Assembly (NCBI GenBank): GCA_039640505.1
Contig: CP046865.1
Coordinates: 744,001 to 808,000, forward strand
Source of the DNA: Rhodobacteraceae bacterium Araon29
GTDB lineage: Bacteria; Pseudomonadota; Alphaproteobacteria; Rhodobacterales; Rhodobacteraceae
Length of the DNA: 64,000 bases
Direction of reading: 5' to 3'
Below are positions 16,680-25,805 of the stretch, in pieces. Numbering within the stretch: the first letter of the stretch is position 1; each line of letters opens with the position of its first letter. Both the position numbers and the translations under genes were made by a program. The notes under the pieces are model-generated. The model searched no databases and was not told the origin of the DNA. It saw only the letters and a program-made list of their open reading frames with translations.

Positions 16680-17522
16680 ATGATTAATAGATATAAATGG
16701 TGGGAATACATCGCGATCTACACCGGTATCGCGCTCTTCCTGAGCTTCACTCTGGCACCCTTCGTCGAGGCCTTTGTTGTATCGCTGCGCCCTTTGGATA
16801 GCATCTTTTCGATCCCATATCGCTTCCTTTCTGAGGGCATGTCATTCAAAGCTTACTTCAGCATGTGGGAGAGTGTGCCTCTGCTTGGACTGTACATTCT
16901 GAACTCATTCTTCATCGCAAGCTCTGTGACTTTGCTCAGTTTGGTTGCGGTTATTCCGGCAGCCTATGCGTTCGCGCGCTTTGAGTTCAAGGGTGACAAC
17001 ATCATGCTAGGTGCTTTTCTTGCCATCAATATGGTGTCGGGAGCGGTTTTGATTATTCCGCTTTATCGCGTGATGATGCAGCTTGGCGTTCTGAACACCT
17101 ATCTGGCTATGATCGTCCCTGGCACGGCCTTTGTTATACCAACTGGTATTTGGCTACTCCGCTCTTACCTGATGAAGATTCCTCAAGAGCTGGAACAAGC
17201 CGCTTGGGTGGATGGTGCGGGTCGTCTTTATACTTTGCGGCGTGTGATCATACCGATCGCTATGCCGGGCATCATCGTCGTGTCGATCACCACTTTTATT
17301 ACGGCCTATGCGCAGCAGTTCCTGTTCGCAGTGACATTCAACAACAAAAACGAACTGAACCCGCTTCCAACAGGTCTTTATCAGTTCTTCGGACGCACAG
17401 AAGTGGTCTGGAACGAGCTAATGGCCGCCTCGCTCATAGGCATCCTGCCGGTCATGATCCTCTACCTCGTGCTTCAGCGATACATCATTGCAGGGCTGAC
17501 GGCCGGTGCGATCAAACAATAG
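16680..17522 (+). CDS. Sugar-type ABC transporter permease (MalG/UgpE class)
   Basis: 280 residues from the ATG at 16680, 4 bp after the previous stop. A TTG-initiated frame from 16659 would overlap the upstream gene and is not preferred. Six membrane segments and an EAA loop EQAAWVDGAGRLYTLRRV, almost the same as in the partner permease, then the terminal TAGAIKQ typical of MalG-like proteins. It partners the preceding permease. Confidence 0.94.
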   Translation: MINRYKWWEYIAIYTGIALFLSFTLAPFVEAFVVSLRPLDSIFSIPYRFLSEGMSFKAYFSMWESVPLLGLYILNSFFIASSVTLLSLVAVIPAAYAFARFEFKGDNIMLGAFLAINMVSGAVLIIPLYRVMMQLGVLNTYLAMIVPGTAFVIPTGIWLLRSYLMKIPQELEQAAWVDGAGRLYTLRRVIIPIAMPGIIVVSITTFITAYAQQFLFAVTFNNKNELNPLPTGLYQFFGRTEVVWNELMAASLIGILPVMILYLVLQRYIIAGLTAGAIKQ

Positions 17523-17561
17523 GAAAAACAATAACAACCATACATCAACAAGGAGAAAACG

Positions 17562-18773
17562 ATGTTTAAACACACAACCATATTAACTGCTTTGGCCCTC
17601 GGACTATCGGCGCCCGCCGCCATGGCAGACGACCAACGCCTTCACTTCACAATCTGTGGTGATGAATCCTGGGCTGGTGATGTTACCGCAAAGTACGTTG
17701 CAGAATGGGAAGGCAGCAACCCAGGTTACTTCGTGGACATCGAATACATCCCTTGGGGGCAGTGCCAGGAGAAAGCGACGACACTGGCTGCTGCAGGCAA
17801 CGCACCTGCGCTGTCCTATCTTGGTTCCCGAACACTGGCACAGCTCTCCCAAGCTGACCTGATCAAAAGCTTTGAGCTGACTGACGAAGAGAAGGCAAGC
17901 TACGCAGGTCCAGTTCTTGGCACCGTGACCTATGATGGCAAGATTTGGGGTGTACCAAGAGCCTTCTCCAGCCGCGCGATGTACTACAACCGCAGTCTGT
18001 TCGCAGAAGCCGGCCTCGACCCGAATTCTCCGCCCGAGACCTGGGAAGAATTCCTGGCGGCTGCCAAAGCGATCTCTGAAAAAACGGATAGCGATGGTGT
18101 CGGTATCCCTGGCAATAGCAGCGATACGCCGATGCAGATTTTCCTGGGTATGGTGTACTCAAACGGAGGTGCAGTGCTGGATGACGAAGGCAATGTCGTT
18201 CTGGACAGCCCGGAAACACTGGCCACGATGAACATGTGGATCGAAGCTGCAAAATATGCACAACCTGGCATCGCGGCATACGGCGCAAAACAACTGATTC
18301 CTTTGTTTGCCGAAGGAAAGCTAGGCATGATTTTTGACGGACCGTGGGTCCGTAATAAGTTGCCGAAGAAAGTTGACTACGCAACGGCGTTCTTCCCACA
18401 CGGACCTTCTGGCACCCACAGCTCTTTCCTTGTGACTGACAGCTACGCAGTCTTCAAAGGTACCGGGGTTGAAGAGCAGGCAGAAAGCCTCGCAAAGTTA
18501 CTGACCGCTCCTGAAGCACAGCTGCAATTTGATTTGGGCGCTGGTCTTGTGCCACTGCGCAACATCGCTGGCGTTGAGAAACTCATCGAAGAGGACGCTA
18601 CTTGGGCACCGTTCATTAACGTGATCCCAACTGGTGGTCCTGAGCCCGTGATCCCTGATCACGCAGGTCTGAACGACATTCTGGTTAGTGCCATCCAAGG
18701 TGTTCTGCTAGGTGAAGTTAGCGCAGAAGATGCGATTTCTGAAGCTGTAGAACTGATCGAAGAACTAAACTAA
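17562..18773 (+). CDS. Extracellular solute-binding protein, family 1 (sugar-type ABC)
   Basis: 403 residues with a Sec signal peptide (MFKHTTILTALALGLSAPAAMA, cleavage near Ala22-Asp23). The mature part has the family 1 binding-protein pattern: KIWGVPRAFSSRAMYYN in the hinge region, FAEGKLGMIFDGPW, and a C-terminal helical lobe. A strong RBS (AAGGAG) precedes the ATG. It recognises the imported substrate for the two upstream permeases. Its last codons and following hairpin are tandemly duplicated, which probably shapes its expression relative to the ATPase gene. Confidence 0.94.
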   Translation: MFKHTTILTALALGLSAPAAMADDQRLHFTICGDESWAGDVTAKYVAEWEGSNPGYFVDIEYIPWGQCQEKATTLAAAGNAPALSYLGSRTLAQLSQADLIKSFELTDEEKASYAGPVLGTVTYDGKIWGVPRAFSSRAMYYNRSLFAEAGLDPNSPPETWEEFLAAAKAISEKTDSDGVGIPGNSSDTPMQIFLGMVYSNGGAVLDDEGNVVLDSPETLATMNMWIEAAKYAQPGIAAYGAKQLIPLFAEGKLGMIFDGPWVRNKLPKKVDYATAFFPHGPSGTHSSFLVTDSYAVFKGTGVEEQAESLAKLLTAPEAQLQFDLGAGLVPLRNIAGVEKLIEEDATWAPFINVIPTGGPEPVIPDHAGLNDILVSAIQGVLLGEVSAEDAISEAVELIEELN

Positions 18774-18869
18774 ACCAAAGGCTGGATTGGCGCTGTCAAT
18801 CCAGCCATAATGACTCCCAGAAGAACTAAACTAAACCAAAGGCTGGATTGGCACTGTCAATCCGGCCAT
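18760..18869 (+). repeat. Tandem duplication carrying two stem-loops after the binding-protein gene
   Basis: About 49 bp, running from the last codons of the binding protein through a hairpin, is repeated at 61-bp spacing (18760-18808 and 18821-18869). Hairpin 1 pairs GGCTGGATTG (18780-18789) with CAATCCAGCC (18797-18806). Hairpin 2 pairs 18841-18850 with 18858-18867 with one G-U. Neither has a T-tract, so they look like mRNA-stabilising or attenuating structures rather than full terminators. Confidence 0.85.
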
Positions 18870-18898
18870 TATGAATACCACTGGTAAGTAGGACGCAA

Positions 18899-20035
18899 AT
18901 GGCTCAGCTACAACTCAAGAACGTCACTAAGTCTTTTGGTGAAGTTAACGTCATCAAAGACGTCAGCTTTGACTGTAAAGATGGCGAGTTTATCGTATTT
19001 GTTGGTCCTTCAGGCTGCGGCAAATCAACCATGCTTAAAATGATTGCTGGGCTTGAAGACACGACATCTGGCGACATCCTGATCGGCAATAAAAACGTCA
19101 ATAATTTGGCGCCGTCAGATCGCGGTATCGCAATGGTGTTTCAGTCCTACGCGCTGTACCCACATATGACTGTGTTCGAGAACATTGCCTTTCCGTTGCG
19201 CGTTCAGAAGTTGGCGAACGAACAGGTTAAAAAGCACGTTCACGAAGCCGCAGCTATTTTGAAACTGGAAGACAGACTACATCATAAACCAGGTGAGCTT
19301 TCCGGTGGACAACGTCAGCGTGTGGCGATTGGTCGAGCAATTGTCCGGAAACCTGAAATCTTTCTGTTTGACGAACCCCTGTCAAACCTTGACGCAGCAT
19401 TGCGCGCGGAAATGCGCGTGGAACTATCCGCTTTGCACTCACAGCTTGGCGCGACGATGGTCTATGTAACTCATGATCAGGTCGAAGCCATGACAATGGC
19501 GGAACGTATTCTTGTTCTAGATGGGGGCACAATCAGCCAGATGGGGTCTCCCCTTGAGCTTTACCACAAACCGCGGAACAAATTCGTCGGTGCATTTATC
19601 GGCAACCCAAAGATGAACATGATCGAGGTCACAGGCGCGGATCACGACGAAGGTGGCGCGCAGGTCATTTTGCCGAATGGTGAGGTCGTTACGGTTGCCG
19701 TCGAATGCACACAAGACATTCAGGGTAAAAAACTGACATTGGGCATACGTCCTGAACATGTGCGTCTGGAAGGCGAGGGTGCGCGGATGAAGATGACGCC
19801 GTTCTTGGCAGAGCATCTTGGCATTCACACAGTGTCTTACGCAAATGTGGATGGCTGTGAAGAACGATTTTGCACCGTGTTATCAGGCCGCCCAATTCAA
19901 GAGAATATTGAAATTGACATCGTGATCGATGGTGCAAACTGTCATTTGTTCGATGAGAACGACATAGCTTTCGAACGTGTTGTGAATATGATTGATCTTG
20001 ATCCAACCTATCTGAACCTAGAGACAGACGGCTAA
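18899..20035 (+). CDS. ABC transporter ATP-binding protein (UgpC/MalK-type)
   Basis: 378 residues: Walker A GPSGCGKST, signature LSGGQRQRVAIGRAI, Walker B IFLFDEPLSNLDA, H-loop VTHDQVEAMT, then a TOBE regulatory domain from about residue 235. It drives the importer encoded directly upstream. The regulatory extension includes LGIRPEHVRLEG, standard in MalK/UgpC-type subunits. It lies 125 bp after the binding protein, across the duplicated hairpins, and 6 bp before the dimethylformamidase-like gene, so the enzyme is in the transporter operon. Confidence 0.95.
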   Translation: MAQLQLKNVTKSFGEVNVIKDVSFDCKDGEFIVFVGPSGCGKSTMLKMIAGLEDTTSGDILIGNKNVNNLAPSDRGIAMVFQSYALYPHMTVFENIAFPLRVQKLANEQVKKHVHEAAAILKLEDRLHHKPGELSGGQRQRVAIGRAIVRKPEIFLFDEPLSNLDAALRAEMRVELSALHSQLGATMVYVTHDQVEAMTMAERILVLDGGTISQMGSPLELYHKPRNKFVGAFIGNPKMNMIEVTGADHDEGGAQVILPNGEVVTVAVECTQDIQGKKLTLGIRPEHVRLEGEGARMKMTPFLAEHLGIHTVSYANVDGCEERFCTVLSGRPIQENIEIDIVIDGANCHLFDENDIAFERVVNMIDLDPTYLNLETDG

Positions 20036-20041
20036 TGCAAT

Positions 20042-22141
20042 ATGATCACCGGCTATTCTGACCGCCTGTCCGCAAGGCCACGCGAGACCATTCGATTTAT
20101 GGTGAGCACCAATACCAACTCATTTGAGTTGGTATTGGTGCAATTACATCGTGGCGCGCCTGATTTGCTTGAAACAGCGTTGGGCGGGAACACAATGGTA
20201 ACCATCCCCGGACGCGAACAACCTCTATGTCCGGGATCCTACGGTCTGGTTGAGGATTGGAATTTTCCCGTTGGCGAAGACAGCCCATTCACAATTAGTG
20301 TTTGGGCTTTTCCGACTCTTCTCAAACCTGAACCGCAAGCTATTCTGGCTACAGAAGACGGTCTGGAACTTGGCTTTGTTGATCATGGGGTTGTGTATTT
20401 CAGGGTTGGGGACACTGAACTCAGGTTACTAGAGGGCCTGCCCACGCATCGCTGGTATCACATCACCGTACGCCAGAACGAAAGTGGTCTGCAGCTTTGG
20501 GTGCGGACCCATGCCACGGACTTAAGCGGCATTGATGTCGATGTTCAGGCGGCGGCAAAGGTCTCTTTGACGAGCCATAAAACAGCTTTGGTAATTGCGA
20601 GTTGCGGGGACAAGAAAAACCACTTCAACGGCAAACTCAGCGATCCCTGTATTTTTGACCGCTGGCTAGACGATACCGACTGTGAAAGTTTGGCGAACGA
20701 TGTGTCCGGAGGCAAAATTCTAAAATCTGCCTTGGCGGCCTGGGATTTCAGCAAGGATCGATCCGGCAAAACGCTGATTAGCATTGGCACAGGTTTCGAA
20801 GATGGTATCCTCGTGCAACTCCCGGTGTGTAATGTGACCGGCCCGCATTGGCGTGGCCAATGCAACAATCCGTCAGAGCAACCACGTCTTTACGCGGCGA
20901 TACATTTTCACGAAGACAGTCTTTCGGATGCAGGTTGGGAACCGAGCTTTGAATGGACCGTACCTGATGATCTTTCCTCCGGCATATACGCTGCAAAGTT
21001 AACTGCCGGAGACGAAACAGACTATCTTCCCTTTGCAGTGTTGCCACCGAAGGGAACCAGCACGGCTGAGATTGCAGTTTTAATGCCCACGTTCACATAT
21101 CAGGCTTACGGCAATGAATTGTGGGACGTAAACGGGCTAAACTGCCTTTATGACCATTATACAGATGGCTCTAGCGTATCTCTTGCATCGCATTTACTTC
21201 CCATGCTGAACCTTCTGCCCCGCGAAAGTCTGTACCGGAATACAAACGGTGACGCTTTCAGTCGCCATTTGAACGCCGATTTATCTTTGTTGTATTGGCT
21301 GACAAGAATGAATGTTGCGTTTGACGTGCTGTCGGACCACCACCTTCACAACGAAGGTGCCAAACTTTTGTCACCCTACAAGGTCGTTGTTACGGGCTCT
21401 CACCCGGAATATGTTTCTGGTCAAATTTTAGACAGTATTGAAGACTTCCTACAAACCTCTGGGAGCCTGATGTATCTGGGCGGAAATGGTTTCTATTGGG
21501 TGACCGACATGTCCGACGACGGATCGGTCCTTGAGGTGCGCCGTCCCAATGGTACCCGACCTTCGACATCTGAACCGGGGGAGAGTTTTCAGCAATTGAC
21601 TGGCGAACTTGGCGGTCTTTGGCAAGATCGTGGTCGCTCGCCTCAGAGGCTTACTGGCGTTGGGTTTATCGCGCAGGGCTGGACTACAGAAGACCGTTGC
21701 GGCCTGGCACAGCCCTATACCGTGTCAGACCTTGCCGCAGACCCCTCCTATTCGGATTTGTTTGCTAGTCTGCAGTCCGGAGACTCTATTGGGGCTTTCC
21801 CATCTGCTGGACTAGGTTACGGGGCTGCCGGCGACGAAATCGATCGCGTCGATCCCAAACAGGGGTCACCGGCGCAAACGAAGATTCTGGCCATGGCCAC
21901 CGGATTTGAGAAAGAATACCGGCCTGCGATTGAAACTCAGACCCAAATTGATAACAGATCTCTGGACCTGGATGAAGAGTTGATCCGCGCGGATTTGGCA
22001 TGGATCGACTTACCGTCTGGCGGCGCTGTCTTTTCCACGGGATCGATCAATTGGATTTCGAGTCTCTGCCACAACGAGTGTGAAAACTCTGTGTCCGCCA
22101 TAACGCTTAACGCCATCAAGCGCATCACGCGCCCCAAATAG
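20042..22141 (+). CDS. N,N-dimethylformamidase large subunit-like protein
   Basis: 699 residues. An N-terminal region (about 1-80, RETIRFMVSTNTNSFE...) and a LamG/jelly-roll-like domain (about 85-215) precede the catalytic-type domain (about 270-695) with PTFTYQAYGNE (Tyr353, Tyr356) and TGSHPEYVS (Glu456). In dimethylformamidase the mononuclear iron is held by Tyr/Tyr/Glu; these residues are the visible candidates (inference). The small subunit of the Paracoccus enzyme is not encoded nearby. It presumably hydrolyses an amide or C-N bond of the imported compound. A perfect 16-bp inverted repeat lies within codons 22-33. Confidence 0.85.
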   Translation: MITGYSDRLSARPRETIRFMVSTNTNSFELVLVQLHRGAPDLLETALGGNTMVTIPGREQPLCPGSYGLVEDWNFPVGEDSPFTISVWAFPTLLKPEPQAILATEDGLELGFVDHGVVYFRVGDTELRLLEGLPTHRWYHITVRQNESGLQLWVRTHATDLSGIDVDVQAAAKVSLTSHKTALVIASCGDKKNHFNGKLSDPCIFDRWLDDTDCESLANDVSGGKILKSALAAWDFSKDRSGKTLISIGTGFEDGILVQLPVCNVTGPHWRGQCNNPSEQPRLYAAIHFHEDSLSDAGWEPSFEWTVPDDLSSGIYAAKLTAGDETDYLPFAVLPPKGTSTAEIAVLMPTFTYQAYGNELWDVNGLNCLYDHYTDGSSVSLASHLLPMLNLLPRESLYRNTNGDAFSRHLNADLSLLYWLTRMNVAFDVLSDHHLHNEGAKLLSPYKVVVTGSHPEYVSGQILDSIEDFLQTSGSLMYLGGNGFYWVTDMSDDGSVLEVRRPNGTRPSTSEPGESFQQLTGELGGLWQDRGRSPQRLTGVGFIAQGWTTEDRCGLAQPYTVSDLAADPSYSDLFASLQSGDSIGAFPSAGLGYGAAGDEIDRVDPKQGSPAQTKILAMATGFEKEYRPAIETQTQIDNRSLDLDEELIRADLAWIDLPSGGAVFSTGSINWISSLCHNECENSVSAITLNAIKRITRPK
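20107..20140 (+). repeat. Perfect 16-bp inverted repeat inside the dimethylformamidase-like gene
   Basis: CACCAATACCAACTCA (20107-20122) and its exact reverse complement (20125-20140) are separated by TT only. In mRNA this makes a 16-bp hairpin starting about 65 nt after the ATG. It encodes STNTNSFELVLVQ, which fits the family, so it is not an insertion that breaks the frame. Confidence 0.95.
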
Positions 22142-22172
22142 ATTTTGCAAGAAACAAAACTGAGACAATCTC

Positions 22173-22847
22173 ATGTACGAAAAACCTTTTGTTTTGTTTG
22201 ATTTTGACGGGACGCTAATGGATAGCGTTTACGCTGATGTGCTGGCTTGGCAAGAAGCCTATATTGCGCATGGATACAGCGTGCCATCTTGGCGTATTCA
22301 TCGTTTGAATGGCGCTCAGGGCTCTCTCGTTCGCACTGTTCTGCGACGCGACCTTGGAATTGACACGAGCGATGACGAATTCGCTGCGATTGTTGATCAC
22401 GCCATCAAAGCCTACCACCGGTTTTCGCATCTGGTACAGCCTGCACCGGGGGCGCAAAAAATATTACACAAGCTCAACGAGTTGGATATTCCTTGGGCAA
22501 TCGCAACGAGTGGGAACGGTCCGACACTTACTCATTTGTTGGGAAAAATCGGTGTCGACCCGCACACAGCAACCGTTGTGACACGCGATAACACCAAATA
22601 TGCAAAGCCAAGCCCCGAAATCTTCCTTCAGGCGGCAGATGTGCTGGGCTTTCCTATGCAGCGTGGCTACATCATCGGGGACAGTGTTTGGGATATGCTC
22701 GCTGCCAAACGTGCGGGTGGAACTGCGATCGGAGTAAGAACGGGTGGATATGGTGATGAAGAGCTTTTCCAAAAGTCCGCCATCGCGGTTTATGACGACC
22801 TTAATGATCTGTGTGCGCACCTGCCCGACGTTGGCATTCTGCCCTGA
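22173..22847 (+). CDS. HAD-family hydrolase (phosphoglycolate phosphatase-like)
   Basis: 224 residues. Motif I FDFDGTLMDS gives the nucleophile Asp and acid-base Asp, motif II is in WAIATSGNG, motif III is Lys in YAKPSPEIF, and motif IV IIGDSVWDML. A helical cap sits between motifs I and II (subclass IA). It probably dephosphorylates a small phosphorylated intermediate of the pathway. It follows the dimethylformamidase-like gene by 31 bp and is convergent with the MocR regulator. Confidence 0.93.
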   Translation: MYEKPFVLFDFDGTLMDSVYADVLAWQEAYIAHGYSVPSWRIHRLNGAQGSLVRTVLRRDLGIDTSDDEFAAIVDHAIKAYHRFSHLVQPAPGAQKILHKLNELDIPWAIATSGNGPTLTHLLGKIGVDPHTATVVTRDNTKYAKPSPEIFLQAADVLGFPMQRGYIIGDSVWDMLAAKRAGGTAIGVRTGGYGDEELFQKSAIAVYDDLNDLCAHLPDVGILP

Positions 22848-22878
22848 AACATGAACTAGACGTTAAGTGCGTCCCCTG

Positions 22879-24366
22879 TCAGCAACAGTCTTCTATGATT
22901 TTCCGCAGCGTTTTAACGGCAGCCGGAAACTGGCTGTCTTCAGTGGTGGCATAGCCGATCATAAGGCCCGAAACAGGAAGGGAATCATAAAAATGGATGG
23001 ACAGAGGGGTAGGGCCAATGCCCTTTTCAAGCGCTCGACGGGCGACCTCTTTATCATCCACCGATACATTGAATTTCCAAACTGTCTGTAGGCCGCTACC
23101 ATCGTCCAGTTGGGTGACCTTATCGCCCAGCTCGTTTAGGATGATTTCAATCAGCTTCTGACGTTTTTGGTCATAGATACGTTTGGTGGATTTCACATGT
23201 CGGGTGAAGTGTCCTTCATGAATGAACCGAGCCACGCCTCTTTGGATGGAAAGCGGTGGGTGCGTCGCAAGCAGGAAACTTGCTTTTCTTAGGTTTTTGA
23301 CCACCTTTCCTGGGAAAATTACAAAGCCGACGCGCAGATCGGGGATCATCGTTTTGGAAAAGGAGCCGACATAGATTGTGCGCCCTGTTGTGTCGTTTTG
23401 CTGCAAGGTCGACAAGCGATTTTTTAAGAAGCTGAATTCGCTGTCAAAGTCGTCTTCGATCACCCAGGCATTTGCATCGCGAGCTTTTTTCAAAAGCGAC
23501 AGTCTTTGCTCGATCCGCATGATTTGCCCCAAGGGGAACTGGCAAGACGGTGTCACATAGATAAACTTTGGTTTGACGGTTCCAATACCGTCGAGGTCCC
23601 AGGATTTGTCGTCCACCTTAAGTGGCTCAATCTGTGCCCCTGCGGCCAGAAATGCTCCACGTGCCCCGGTATATCCTGGATCTTCCATCATGATTTTGTC
23701 ACCGGGATCGATCAATAGCTGAGACAGAAGATTGAACGCACCTTGTGCCCCGGTTGTAATCATAACTTGTTCGGGTTGGCATTTGAGACCCCGTGAGGCC
23801 CGCATATAGTCAGAAACAATTCGTCTCAGGCCGGAGTCGCCACCGTGGCTATGGTAGCCCGACGCTTTTCCAGCTTCTCCAGGCCATTGATGTGACATGG
23901 CGCGCCGCCAGTTTGCAGAGGGAAAGTCACGATTGTCAGGCAATCCCGGTTGCAACCTCAGTGGTTGCTCAAAGCCCGTTTGGTGCTCAAGATCGACGAG
24001 TGTCTTTCCTCTTTTTGATAAAAAAGAGCTGAGATCAGGAAGAGGCGTTATGCTCTCCGCCTGTTGAAGATCGGGGAGTTCCGCAACCCGTGCTCGTGCC
24101 CCTCGGGCAGTTGTCACATAACCTTCAGTTTCCAACTGCCCATAGGCGATCATCACCGTGTTTCGGGCAACGCGAAGGTCCTTTGCCAGAGCCCTGGTGG
24201 AGGGCAACGCCATGTTTGCTTGAAGACTCTTGTCGACAATTAGATCTCTGATTTGTTCGTATACTTGTTGGAACAACGGCTTTTCTGACCCGCGGTCTAA
24301 CACGAGTGTTTCAGCCACTAGATCACTTGCGCGATTGAGAAGACTGGCTCTCTCATTTCCATCCAT
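22879..24366 (-). CDS. MocR-type regulator (GntR HTH fused to aminotransferase fold)
   Basis: 495 residues: a GntR winged helix at about 25-95 (QIRDLIVDKSLQ ... RALAKDLRVARNTVMIAYGQL), then a fold-type I aminotransferase domain with TTGAQGAFNLL, IEDDFDSEF and the PLP lysine in GSFSKTM. Such proteins sense PLP-linked amino compounds (TauR, GabR, PdxR). It is transcribed divergently from the class III aminotransferase across a 102-bp region, the same layout as tauR-tpa in roseobacter taurine catabolism, so it most likely controls the aminotransferase operon and perhaps the convergent one. Confidence 0.93.
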   Translation of the reverse strand: MDGNERASLLNRASDLVAETLVLDRGSEKPLFQQVYEQIRDLIVDKSLQANMALPSTRALAKDLRVARNTVMIAYGQLETEGYVTTARGARARVAELPDLQQAESITPLPDLSSFLSKRGKTLVDLEHQTGFEQPLRLQPGLPDNRDFPSANWRRAMSHQWPGEAGKASGYHSHGGDSGLRRIVSDYMRASRGLKCQPEQVMITTGAQGAFNLLSQLLIDPGDKIMMEDPGYTGARGAFLAAGAQIEPLKVDDKSWDLDGIGTVKPKFIYVTPSCQFPLGQIMRIEQRLSLLKKARDANAWVIEDDFDSEFSFLKNRLSTLQQNDTTGRTIYVGSFSKTMIPDLRVGFVIFPGKVVKNLRKASFLLATHPPLSIQRGVARFIHEGHFTRHVKSTKRIYDQKRQKLIEIILNELGDKVTQLDDGSGLQTVWKFNVSVDDKEVARRALEKGIGPTPLSIHFYDSLPVSGLMIGYATTEDSQFPAAVKTLRKIIEDCC

Positions 24367-24468
24367 TCTGGATCTCCCTTGGTAGCCAGTTCAGTAGTAC
24401 AACATCATCTAAGGAAGTTAAACGCCAATTTCCGGGCACCCAAAAAGCCAACAAAAGTGACGAAAAAC
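24367..24468. promoter_or_regulatory. Divergent promoter region, MocR regulator / aminotransferase
   Basis: 102 bp between the two divergent starts. MocR proteins usually bind two direct repeats here. CTGG occurs near the regulator end (CTGGATCT, and GAACTGGCTACC on the other strand), but no clear pair of identical boxes could be fixed by eye. Confidence 0.4.
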
Positions 24469-25794
24469 ATGACACACGGCCTTGATCATTCGATTTTCCC
24501 ACTCGTTCCTTTGAAGGAAATTCAAGAATCTGGCCCCAATGTTCTGATGTCAGGCGACGGTCTCAATGTGACGGATCATCGTGGTAATACGCTTCTGGAC
24601 ATGATGAGCATCACAACGCGCTCGGGTTCTCTCGGATATGGTAACAAGGAAGTTGCGCAGGCGATGTACGATCAGGCACTGTCGATGCCTTATTCGGGCG
24701 CCGGGAAAAACTATAACCAAGCCGCGATTGACCTTGCAGACAAGCTGGCCGAAATTACTCCTGGCACACTGAACAAAGTTGCCTTTACAAGTGGCGGGTC
24801 CGAAGCGACTGAAACCGCAATCAAGCTTGCCAAGCATTATCAGGTGCAATCCGGTAAGAAGCCTGCCGCCTACAAGGTGATTTCCCGTTGGAGCGCGTAT
24901 CACGGAGCCTCGTTAGGTGCCTTGTCCTGCACGGACTGGCTTTCTGTTCGTGACGATCCGGCGGTGCGTGTCCCTGGTCACAGTTTTGTCGCGAATCCAA
25001 TGTGTTACCGAAACCCATATGATCTGGACGAAAAAACATACACGGAAATCTGTATAAAGCATCTGGAGCGTCAGATTCTTCTTGAAGATCCACAGTTGAT
25101 CGCGGCCTTTATTGGTGAGCCGTTCCAGCAAGCAAATGGCGTGCAAATTCCAATGCCGCATTATTGGAAAGAGGTCCGCAAGCTGTGCGACAAATACGGT
25201 ATCGTATTGATCATTGACGAAGTGATCACTGGCTTCGGGCGCACAGGAACTTGGTTTGCAACGGAACAGTTGGGCATTCAGCCTGATATTCTGAATATGG
25301 CCAAATCGATGAGTGGCGGATATGCGCCAATCGGCGCCGTCATCACCACCGATGAGATTGCCAATAACATCGATCATTTCCGTCACGTACACACCTATTC
25401 TGGCCATGCTGTCTGTTGTGCAGCTGCATTGAAGGTCATCGAAATCAAGAAACGTGAAGGGTTGGTCGAACGTTCCGCCGCGCTTGGAGAAGAATGGCAG
25501 GCCGATATGAAGACGCAGCTGCTTGACCTCCCCGGGGTTGGAGACATTCGTGGGCGCGGGTTTTGGCAAGCTATCGATTTTACTTCTGATAAAGCAACCC
25601 ACGCCAAGCCAGATCTTCAGATGGTCGTAGACATCGAAAGGCATTGCCGCGAGCTGGGCGTGATTGTGGGTCCGATCGGTACCGCGATCGAACTTGCACC
25701 TGGTCTGATAGCGACAGCTGAACAATTGCAGCAATGCACAAGTGCCTTGGCTCAGGCAATCTCCGAAGTCGCCCCAAGATACAGCTTGAACTGA
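24469..25794 (+). CDS. Class III (PLP-dependent) omega-aminotransferase
   Basis: 441 residues from the ATG at 24469; the frame extends to 24379, but the upstream part overlaps the divergent promoter and is unlike the family. Visible motifs: phosphate-binding SGGSEATETAIKLA, LIIDEVITGFGRTG containing the Asp that pairs with the pyridine nitrogen, and the PLP lysine in MAKSMSGGYAPIGA. It moves an amino group from a primary amine or beta/omega amino acid to pyruvate or 2-oxoglutarate. Position next to a MocR regulator recalls taurine-pyruvate aminotransferase, but the N terminus is not close to Tpa, so the substrate remains open. Confidence 0.93.
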   Translation: MTHGLDHSIFPLVPLKEIQESGPNVLMSGDGLNVTDHRGNTLLDMMSITTRSGSLGYGNKEVAQAMYDQALSMPYSGAGKNYNQAAIDLADKLAEITPGTLNKVAFTSGGSEATETAIKLAKHYQVQSGKKPAAYKVISRWSAYHGASLGALSCTDWLSVRDDPAVRVPGHSFVANPMCYRNPYDLDEKTYTEICIKHLERQILLEDPQLIAAFIGEPFQQANGVQIPMPHYWKEVRKLCDKYGIVLIIDEVITGFGRTGTWFATEQLGIQPDILNMAKSMSGGYAPIGAVITTDEIANNIDHFRHVHTYSGHAVCCAAALKVIEIKKREGLVERSAALGEEWQADMKTQLLDLPGVGDIRGRGFWQAIDFTSDKATHAKPDLQMVVDIERHCRELGVIVGPIGTAIELAPGLIATAEQLQQCTSALAQAISEVAPRYSLN

Positions 25795-25805
25795 GGTCTG
25801 ACCCA

